DNA from: Phycisphaerae bacterium
GTDB lineage: Bacteria > Planctomycetota > Phycisphaerae > UBA1845 > Fen-1342
Direction: 5' to 3'
NCBI GenBank assembly: GCA_017999985.1
Contig: JAGNKU010000013.1
Location: forward strand, 62,001 to 126,000
Length of the DNA: 64,000 bases
Of the stretch, positions 14,863 to 21,365 are shown in pieces. A model generated the notes under the pieces. That model worked only from the letters and a program-made list of their open reading frames with translations. It did not search any database and had not been told where the DNA came from. The position numbers and the translations under genes were made by a program. The number at the start of each line of letters is the position of its first letter. Position 1 is the first letter of the stretch.

Positions 14863-15711
14863 TTGAAACGCGCGCAGCCCAAGAACAAGAGCTTCGCCAT
14901 CATCAGCGACATCCACGCGAATCTGGAAGCGCTGACGGCGGTTTTGGCCGACATCGACGAGCGCGGCGTGCGCGAGATCGTCTGCCTGGGAGACATCATC
15001 GGTTACGGCGCGAATCCGAAGGAATGCCTCGACCTCGTGCGCGAGCACTGCCGCATCACGATGATGGGCAACCACGACCACGCGGTCCTGTTCGAGCCGA
15101 CCAATTTCAACCTGCCGGCCGAGCGGGCCTGCTATTGGACGCGCCAGGTGCTCGAGGACGAACCGGACCCGGAGCTGCGCTGTGCGCGCTGGAAGTTCCT
15201 CGGCGAGCTGCCGATCCGCGTGAAAGAACGCGACGTACTGTTCGTGCACGCGTCGCCGCGCCGGCCGATGAACGAGTACATCTTCCCCGAGGACGTATTC
15301 ACCAACCCGCAGAAGGTCATCGCAAACTTCGAGCGGCTGGACGCGCGCCTGTGCTTCGTCGGCCACACGCACCAGCCCGGCGTGTTCGTCGACGACCCGT
15401 ATTTCGATCCGCCGGACGAGCTGCCGGATTCGCCGTTCTACGAGGTCGACAACGAGCGGGCGATCGTGAACGTCGGCAGCGTGGGCCAGCCGCGCGACCG
15501 CGACGCCCGGGCGTGCTACGTGATCGTGCGCCGCCGGCCGGAGATGTTCGAGGACGGGGTCGAGAGCCTCGCGGCGGCGGCGCTCAATTCGAGCGTGGAG
15601 CAGGTCGAGTTTGTGCGCGTGGAGTACGACCTGGAGCAGACGGTGCAGAAGATCCTGGCGGAGCCAGCGCTGGAAGACCTGCTCGGCACGCGGCTATACG
15701 ACGGGCGGTAG
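14863..15711 (+). CDS. Calcineurin-like metallophosphoesterase
   Basis: The 282-residue cytoplasmic protein starts at TTG 14863, directly after the preceding stop, with CAGGAG 8 nt upstream. All metal-binding blocks of the superfamily are present: I-S-D-I-H-A-N near residue 15, C-L-G-D-I-I-G-Y-G near residue 43, M-G-N-H-D-H-A near residue 68, F-V-H-A-S-P and V-G-H-T-H-Q-P. These hold a two-metal centre that hydrolyses phosphate mono- or diesters; the closest general type is the YfcE/MPP-DR1281-like group of small phosphoesterases. The substrate is unknown. It sits between the Trm112-like gene and the methyltransferase, 50 nt before the latter, and should be cotranscribed. Confidence 0.88.
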   Translation: MKRAQPKNKSFAIISDIHANLEALTAVLADIDERGVREIVCLGDIIGYGANPKECLDLVREHCRITMMGNHDHAVLFEPTNFNLPAERACYWTRQVLEDEPDPELRCARWKFLGELPIRVKERDVLFVHASPRRPMNEYIFPEDVFTNPQKVIANFERLDARLCFVGHTHQPGVFVDDPYFDPPDELPDSPFYEVDNERAIVNVGSVGQPRDRDARACYVIVRRRPEMFEDGVESLAAAALNSSVEQVEFVRVEYDLEQTVQKILAEPALEDLLGTRLYDGR

Positions 15712-15761
15712 CCTGCAACTCTGGATACGCCCGCGGACGCAGCGCCAAGGAAGGTCAGTCC

Positions 15762-16664
15762 GTGATCACGCCCCGACGTCTGAAGCAGCTCTACGAGCAG
15801 GGCCAGAACATCAGCGCCTGTTTGCGGGAGGAGCTGGCGCTTCAGCAGAACACGCGCGAGATCATCGAGCTCTCGTATGACCTGCAGGCCGGCAGCTACG
15901 TCGCCGCCATGCACGACGCCGAGCAGGCGCGGCTCAAGCAGGACTACACGCAGAAGATCGCCGCGACGATCGCGCGGCTGTGCACGCCCGCCTCCGTGCT
16001 CGAGGCCGGCATCGGCGAGGGGACGACGCTCTCGGGCGTGCTCGCGTACCTGCCGGGCGGGATCCGGAGCTACGGGTTCGATCTGAGCTGGTCGCGCGTC
16101 GCGTATGCCAGACGCTGGCTGCGGAGCAGGCAGATCCGGGCTTGCACGCTATGCTCCGGCGACCTGGCCAACATCCCGTTCCTGGAGAACTCCATCGACG
16201 TGGTGTTCACCTCACACGCCATCGAGCCCAACGGCGGCAACGAGTTGGCGATCGTGCGCGAGCTGTACCGCGTGGCACGCCGGTATGTCGTTCTGCTTGA
16301 GCCGGCGTACGAGTTCGCCAGCGTCGAAGTGCGGCAACGGATGGACGCACACGGCTACTGCCGGAATCTGAAAGGTGTGGCCGAATCCTGCGGCTACGAC
16401 GTCGTGGAGCACGGATTGTTCCCGTACACGGGCAACCCGTTGAATCCGACGGCACTGACGATCATTCGCAAGGAGCAGCGCGGCCCGGCACCCGACGACG
16501 TCTTCGCCTGCCCGCGCTTCAAAACGCCCCTGCAGGAGGTCGCGGGGATGCTGTTCAGCCCGGAAGCCCTCGTGGTCTACCCGATCCTGGATGGGATTCC
16601 GTGCCTGCGCAGCGAGAACGGCATTGTGGCCAGCAAGTTCCCGGAGATCGTGGCTCAGCGCTGA
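15762..16664 (+). CDS. SAM-dependent methyltransferase with degenerate Trm112-like C-terminal tail
   Basis: The 300-residue product begins at GTG 15762, with AAGGAAGG 8 nt upstream. After about 70 residues of helical N-terminus comes a Rossmann-type SAM site, V-L-E-A-G-I-G-E-G-T-T, then Y-G-F-D-L-S (motif II), C-S-G-D-L-A-N-I-P-F and a motif IV-like I-D-V-V-F-T-S-H-A-I-E-P. Residues 245-300 resemble a Trm112 domain (V-F-A-C-P-R-F-K-T-P-L, then Y-P-I-L-D-G-I-P-C-L), but the second CxxC pair is missing, so it probably does not bind zinc. A separate Trm112-like protein is encoded two genes upstream and could serve as the zinc partner. The methyl acceptor is not known. Confidence 0.82.
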   Translation: MITPRRLKQLYEQGQNISACLREELALQQNTREIIELSYDLQAGSYVAAMHDAEQARLKQDYTQKIAATIARLCTPASVLEAGIGEGTTLSGVLAYLPGGIRSYGFDLSWSRVAYARRWLRSRQIRACTLCSGDLANIPFLENSIDVVFTSHAIEPNGGNELAIVRELYRVARRYVVLLEPAYEFASVEVRQRMDAHGYCRNLKGVAESCGYDVVEHGLFPYTGNPLNPTALTIIRKEQRGPAPDDVFACPRFKTPLQEVAGMLFSPEALVVYPILDGIPCLRSENGIVASKFPEIVAQR

Positions 16665-16689
16665 ACACGCCACGCGCGGCGCGGGCGAG

Positions 16690-17160
16690 CTACGTCGAGA
16701 AGCGGAAGATCGTCGGCTGTGCCAGGCGCAGGTAATCCTCCACGCTCAGAATCAGCGAGGTCGTCAGCTCGCCGGCGTTGAAAGCGATGACCGCGTTTTC
16801 CCGAATCGATTCATCCACGTACAGCTCGAATGGCAGGATCGGCTGGCCGAACGGCGGCACTGCGCCAGGCGGCAGTCCAGTCAATTCCAGCAACTCCTCC
16901 GCCGAGGCGAAACGCAGCTTCTTCGCGCCGAAGTGTTTCTTGATGGCGGCGGAGTCGAGCTTGCGCGCCGCGCTGAGCACGAACAGGCGGAACGTCGCGT
17001 CAATCTTCAGCAGCAACGCCTTGCCGCCGACGCGCAGCTCTTCCCCGCGCGCCTGCGCGGACTGCTCCGACGTGTACGTCGGCTCGTGCTCCACCTCACG
17101 GAACGTCACGCCGCCATCACGCAGAAACGTGCGAATCCGATCCAGCAGCGCGGCGCTCAT
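16690..17160 (-). CDS. YbaK/ProX-type aminoacyl-tRNA deacylase domain protein
   Basis: The 156-residue protein is a stand-alone YbaK/aminoacyl-tRNA-synthetase-associated domain. Visible family features are the N-terminal helix with F-R-E-V-E-H-E-P, the G-G-K-A-L-L-L-K-I strand carrying the invariant lysine, the L-S-A-A-R-K-L-D-S segment and the G-A-V-P-P-F-G loop. Members remove wrongly attached amino acids from tRNA in trans (Cys-tRNA-Pro, Ala-tRNA-Pro and similar); the exact specificity is not evident. It is transcribed on the minus strand, 27 nt downstream of the esterase gene's end, and convergent with the methyltransferase gene. Length agrees with the family (150-170). Confidence 0.88.
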   Translation of the reverse strand: MSAALLDRIRTFLRDGGVTFREVEHEPTYTSEQSAQARGEELRVGGKALLLKIDATFRLFVLSAARKLDSAAIKKHFGAKKLRFASAEELLELTGLPPGAVPPFGQPILPFELYVDESIRENAVIAFNAGELTTSLILSVEDYLRLAQPTIFRFST

Positions 17161-17187
17161 GTGCCACCTCGGTGGGCGCCGGTCCCC

Positions 17188-18744
17188 CTACCACTGGTCC
17201 GTGCGGAACGGCGACGCCGGCAGACCGTCCTTGTTCATCAGGTTCGGCTCGGCTTCCATGCTCCAGCCGAAGCGCACGGCGACCGGGGCGGCCACGGCGT
17301 CGCTGGAGACGACCACCGTCGCGCCATCGATGCGGGCCTCGGCCTTGACGAACTTCTGGTCGGCGCCGGCGATTTCGAACCAGGTCAGTGGCTTGTCGTC
17401 GCGTGCGGCGAGCCCGCCGCCCACATGGTCGAAGCTCACGCGAATCTTGTTTCCTTCAACGGCCATCGACTTGTAAAGCGGGCCGGAGTAGACGAGGTTC
17501 TTCTGACCGTAGGTGTTCGCGAGTGCCCACAGGGCGAGCCGCCGGCCGACTTCCTGCTTGTTCTTCGGATGGATGTCATCCAGGTCGGTGATGTCCGTCG
17601 TGACCGCCATGCCGGTGTTCGGAATCGCCAGCGCCGCGGTCTGGGCCTGCCAGACTTCCGGGATTGCTGTCGGGGCGATGGCCTTCTGGATCTTCTGGTA
17701 GCGGAACGGCGCAATCTGGACGTAGTAGAACGGGAAGTCGTCCTGGCCCCAGACGCTGCGCCAGCCGCCGATCAGCGCCTTCATCTTCTCGAAGTACAGC
17801 ATGCCGTCGCCGCCAGCGGCGTTGGATTCACCCTGGTACCAGATCGCCCCGCGCAGCGCGAATGGCACGAGTGCGTGCACCATGCCGTTGTAGAGGCCGG
17901 TCGGCCGGCCTTCATGCGCGAGCCCGTGACGCGGCCAAGCCGGCGCGGGCGGCAGCGGCTTCTCAGCGCTCAACGCCGCACGCGCAGCCGTGACCCAGGC
18001 GTCGATCGGTCCAAGTGCTGAGCTCACCGCGGCGCGGTATTCGGCATCCGCCGCGGCGATTTCCTGCTTGATCGGTTCCAGCTTGGGCAGGTCGGCGAAC
18101 CCGCACGGCGGCGTCCACGGCTCGATGCGCGTGCCGCCCCACGAGGTGCAGATCAGGCCGACGGGCACCTTCAGCTCACGGTGCAGCTCGCGGCCGAAGA
18201 AATACGCCGTCGCCGAGAAGCCGCCCCAGATGCCAACCTTGATGTTGTCGGGGGTGCAGACGCGCCACTCGGCATCGACGTCCGGCAGCGGCTGGCCTGC
18301 GGGCCGGTGCGGGACCTGGAAGGTACGAATCTCCGGGTAGTTCGCGGCGGCGATTTCCTTCTCGGCATCCTGGACCTGGTTGATGCCCATCTCCATGTTG
18401 GACTGGCCGGAGCAGATCCAGACCTCGCCGACGAGGATGTTCTTCAGCGTGATTGTGTTCTGGCCCGTGACGACGAGGTCATGCGGCCCGCCGGCCGTAA
18501 GCGCGGGCAGCTTGACCTGCCAGGCACCGGCAGCGTCGGCGACCGCATTCAGCGATTGCTCGCCCAGCCTGACCGTTACCTTCTCACCCGGCGCGGCCCA
18601 GCCCCAGATGGGAACGGGCACGTCGCGCTGCAGGACCATGTTGTCGCCGATCACGTGCGGCAGACGCACATCGGCCATCGCCGGCAGTGCGACGAGCAGC
18701 AGGGTCAAACAGGCAGTCAGGCAGCGACGGTAGTAACGGTGCAT
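17188..18744 (-). CDS. Sialate O-acetylesterase-like exported carbohydrate esterase
   Basis: The 518-residue product from ATG 18744 (AAGGA upstream) has a signal peptide ending P-A-M-A-D. A short beta domain follows (residues 22-105, with V-L-Q-R-D-V-P-V-P-I-W-G-W-A), then an SGNH hydrolase domain. The catalytic serine is in W-I-C-S-G-Q-S-N-M-E-M, and the aspartate-histidine pair in D-L-D-D-I-H-P-K-N-K near residue 415. A further block I-W-Y-Q-G-E-S-N also matches. These enzymes remove O-acetyl groups from sialic acids or xylan-type polysaccharides outside the cytoplasm. The longer in-frame start seven codons upstream lacks a better ribosome site. A ROK regulator lies immediately upstream on the same strand. 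Confidence 0.88.
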   Translation of the reverse strand: MHRYYRRCLTACLTLLLVALPAMADVRLPHVIGDNMVLQRDVPVPIWGWAAPGEKVTVRLGEQSLNAVADAAGAWQVKLPALTAGGPHDLVVTGQNTITLKNILVGEVWICSGQSNMEMGINQVQDAEKEIAAANYPEIRTFQVPHRPAGQPLPDVDAEWRVCTPDNIKVGIWGGFSATAYFFGRELHRELKVPVGLICTSWGGTRIEPWTPPCGFADLPKLEPIKQEIAAADAEYRAAVSSALGPIDAWVTAARAALSAEKPLPPAPAWPRHGLAHEGRPTGLYNGMVHALVPFALRGAIWYQGESNAAGGDGMLYFEKMKALIGGWRSVWGQDDFPFYYVQIAPFRYQKIQKAIAPTAIPEVWQAQTAALAIPNTGMAVTTDITDLDDIHPKNKQEVGRRLALWALANTYGQKNLVYSGPLYKSMAVEGNKIRVSFDHVGGGLAARDDKPLTWFEIAGADQKFVKAEARIDGATVVVSSDAVAAPVAVRFGWSMEAEPNLMNKDGLPASPFRTDQW

Positions 18745-18935
18745 GGGAGGTTCCTTCACGTACAACAGCCTTCGTGGGCGGCCGATCCCGGCCCGGATGC
18801 CGGGACGCCGCGGACGAGCACGTTAGCGGCGCGCGGCGGGTCCCTGCAAGCAGGCAGCGCGTGCCGACGAGTGCGGTTGCGTACACCGCCGAGAGCGGTG
18901 GCCGACGCGCGGGGTCCGCCGTGCGACGGGGCGCG

Positions 18936-20090
18936 TCAGCTCCAGCTCGGCAATCGAAACAGGCGCTGGAGTGCCGGCACGACCGCGCCACGTACGCCGG
19001 CAAATTCTCCGCGCGTCGCAAACACGACGTCGGTCTGGCCGCACCTTTGCCGCGCGCGCCGCGCGGCCAGGTTCTGCGCCAGACGCGCCTCGAACGCCGC
19101 GCCGAGCTCGGCCACGTCCGCCTCGATGACAAGCCGGCCCGGCTCCAGCAGGTCGACGGCGCACAGTACCAGCTGCATCAGGTCGCCCGCGACGCGATCC
19201 ATCGCCGCCACCGCACCGGCCTGCCCGGCCTGGAGCGCGGCCACGAATTCCGCCGCGCCGGCAAATGGGCGGCCGCGGTCGTCCCGCGCGTCCACCAGCG
19301 GATGTAGCACCGGCGTCGCGAGCTCACCCGCCGTACCGAACTCACCGCGGTACGGCTCACCGTGGATGATCAGGCCGATGCCCACGCCCACCTCGCCCCG
19401 CGCGGCATCCGCGAACCGCAGCACGACCGAGAGCTGGTTGCGCACGTCACCGGCACCAGAGAAATGCGTGGCCAGGCCCACAGCCGCGGCGTCACTGATC
19501 ACATCGGTGTGGACGCCCCAGCGCTGCTCGCACATCGTCCGCAGCGCGACGTCGCGCCAGTTCAGCGGCGCGCTCCAACGCACGATGCCGGCCGCGCTGT
19601 CCACCCCACCCGGCAGCGCGATGCCCACCCCGCGCAGCCGCGACCACCCCAGTCCCGAGTTGTCCGTTGCTTCCTGCCGGACCTTGAACAGCCGCTCCCC
19701 AATTGCGGTCAGCCGGTCGATGGTCCGCGCGGGCGACTCCGGCGTGTAGCCCGCACGCCAGCGGTACTGCAGATGGCCCGTGATATCCGCCAGCCCGGCG
19801 CGAATCGTCGTGTCGGACACCTCGAAGCCGAGCGCGTGCGGCGTGCGATCAGACAGCGCCAACATGCGAGGGGCGCGGCCGCCGTGCGTCGCCCCTAGAC
19901 CGGTTTCTTCGAGCAGGCCCTCCGCGAGCAGCTCGCGCACAACCGCGGTAACCGTCGGGGGACGGATCCGAGTAATCCTGGCCAGCTCGGCCCGGGAGAT
20001 CCGACCGGCGGCTCGAACGCGATTCAGGATCAGGGCGCGGTTCACCTGGCGATTGAGTTGCGGCTTCCCGGTAGGATAGCTCGTAAACAT
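18936..20090 (-). CDS. ROK-family transcriptional regulator (NagC/XylR type)
   Basis: The 384-residue protein has an N-terminal winged helix-turn-helix (residues 15-75, I-S-R-A-E-L-A-R-I-T then P-T-V-T-A-V-V-R-E-L-L) joined to a ROK sugar-kinase-like domain. The ROK part includes G-V-G-I-A-L-P-G-G-V-D, the W-S-A-P-L-N-W block and a G-V-G-I-G-L-I-I-H-G stretch followed by G-E-F-G-T-A-G-E. The cysteine-rich zinc motif of many ROK proteins is not evident, as in some regulators. Members repress sugar-uptake or glycan-degradation genes and respond to sugars such as GlcNAc or xylose. Neighbours suggest the esterase downstream and the aldo/keto reductase on the other side as targets. Three GACCAA repeats lie 39-58 nt upstream of its start. 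Confidence 0.88.
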   Translation of the reverse strand: MFTSYPTGKPQLNRQVNRALILNRVRAAGRISRAELARITRIRPPTVTAVVRELLAEGLLEETGLGATHGGRAPRMLALSDRTPHALGFEVSDTTIRAGLADITGHLQYRWRAGYTPESPARTIDRLTAIGERLFKVRQEATDNSGLGWSRLRGVGIALPGGVDSAAGIVRWSAPLNWRDVALRTMCEQRWGVHTDVISDAAAVGLATHFSGAGDVRNQLSVVLRFADAARGEVGVGIGLIIHGEPYRGEFGTAGELATPVLHPLVDARDDRGRPFAGAAEFVAALQAGQAGAVAAMDRVAGDLMQLVLCAVDLLEPGRLVIEADVAELGAAFEARLAQNLAARRARQRCGQTDVVFATRGEFAGVRGAVVPALQRLFRLPSWS

Positions 20091-20128
20091 GGGGGTTACC
20101 TTAATTAAGTAGAATAACTAACGCAAGC

Positions 20129-20148
20129 GACCAAGACCAACCGACCAA
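20129..20148. promoter_or_regulatory. Three GACCAA repeats in the ROK/aldo-keto reductase divergent gap
   Basis: GACCAA occurs at 20129-20134, 20135-20140 and 20143-20148. A TTAATTAA palindrome lies nearer the ROK start, at 20101-20108. On the minus strand a TATTCT at about 20111-20116 could be the ROK -10. Clustered direct repeats in a regulator's own upstream gap are common operators; binding here is inference. Confidence 0.4.
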
Positions 20149-20266
20149 ACACCCGAGTCGCCCTCGTGCGGCCCAGTGCGTTTCAGTAGAATCCGCCGCC
20201 GCAAACAGCCGACCGGAGCGCGCCTCGACGCCCGTCAGCTGGCCGTGTTTGGCCGGAGAGTGACCG

Positions 20267-21193
20267 ATGAGCCTTCCGCAGCCGCCTGATCGGGGCCGGC
20301 CTCAACTACACCGCCCGCCGGGCGCTGCGCCGGGGCTACCACGCCGCGCGTACGGCCGCACCGGCGAACAGTTGTCAATCATCGGTGTGGGCGGGATGCT
20401 GGTGGCGAACCTGGAGCCGGGGCACGCGCGCCGGTTGGTAGCCGAAGCGATCGAGCGCGGAGTAAATTACTTTGACGTGGCACCGAGCTACTGGAACGCC
20501 GAGGAAGTGCTCGGGCCGGCGCTGGAGCCCTACCGCAACCGCGTCTTTCTGGCGTGCAAGACGCTGGAGCGCACGCAGGAAGGCGCACGCGCTGAACTGG
20601 AGCGCTCACTGGAACGGCTGCGCACAGACCACTTCGACCTGTACCAGTTGCACGCCCTGTCCGACGTGGCCACGGACGTGGATGTGGCTTTTGGGCGCGG
20701 CGGCGCGCTGGAAACACTGATCGAAGCCAAACGCTCCGGCCGCGTGCGCTACCTGGGGTTCTCGGCGCATTCGGAAGCGGCAGCCCTCGCGGCCCTCGAT
20801 CGATACGCGTTTGACTCGGTGCTTTTCCCGGTCAATTTCGCCGCGTACACGGTCGGCCATTTCGGGTCACGGATCATGGCCAAAGCAGAGGCGCAGGGCG
20901 TCGCCCGACTGGCGCTCAAGGCCATGGCCCGCCAGGCCTGGCCCGCTGATGACCCCCGTCGACCGCAGTTCCCGAAGTGCTGGTACGAGCCGATCACCGA
21001 CCCGCGCGAGGCCGAGCTCGCGTTGCGCTTCACGCTGAGCCAGCCGGTCACAGCCGCCTTGCCGCCCGGCGAGGAGATGTTGTTTCGCCGCGCGCTGGAC
21101 ATTGCGGCTGCTTTCCGCCCGCTCACGCCGGTGGAGCAGACCGAAGTGAATTTGCTGGCCCAGGCGCTGACCCCGGTCTTCAGCGCGTCGTGA
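20267..21193 (+). CDS. Aldo/keto reductase
   Basis: The 308-residue product begins at ATG 20267 with GGAGAG upstream. It has the aldo/keto reductase barrel: a G-G-M-L-V start, F-D-V-A-P-S-Y-W-N-A-E-E-V-L-G (catalytic aspartate and tyrosine), the lysine in L-A-C-K-T, and the histidine in L-Y-Q-L-H-A-L. R-Y-L-G-F-S-A-H-S is the usual strand after the active site. Such enzymes reduce aldehydes or ketones, or oxidise sugars, with NADP(H). The C-terminal region lacks the R-x-x-N cofactor helix seen in the best-studied members, so cofactor preference is unclear. Transcribed divergently from a ROK regulator, it is likely a sugar-related enzyme. Confidence 0.88.
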   Translation: MSLPQPPDRGRPQLHRPPGAAPGLPRRAYGRTGEQLSIIGVGGMLVANLEPGHARRLVAEAIERGVNYFDVAPSYWNAEEVLGPALEPYRNRVFLACKTLERTQEGARAELERSLERLRTDHFDLYQLHALSDVATDVDVAFGRGGALETLIEAKRSGRVRYLGFSAHSEAAALAALDRYAFDSVLFPVNFAAYTVGHFGSRIMAKAEAQGVARLALKAMARQAWPADDPRRPQFPKCWYEPITDPREAELALRFTLSQPVTAALPPGEEMLFRRALDIAAAFRPLTPVEQTEVNLLAQALTPVFSAS

Positions 21194-21365
21194 CTCTCAG
21201 AGGTGAATCGGCGCAGTCCCAAGCTACTGCATCACCGTGATGGCGCGACCCAATCGCCGGCTTCACACAGCAGTGCGGTCCGTCATCGTGGTGCGTGGAA
21301 CTGGCCCGGCAAGCACACCAGCCGGCCGTCCGTCGCGCGGCGCATCCGGTCGAGCGCAGCACCCG

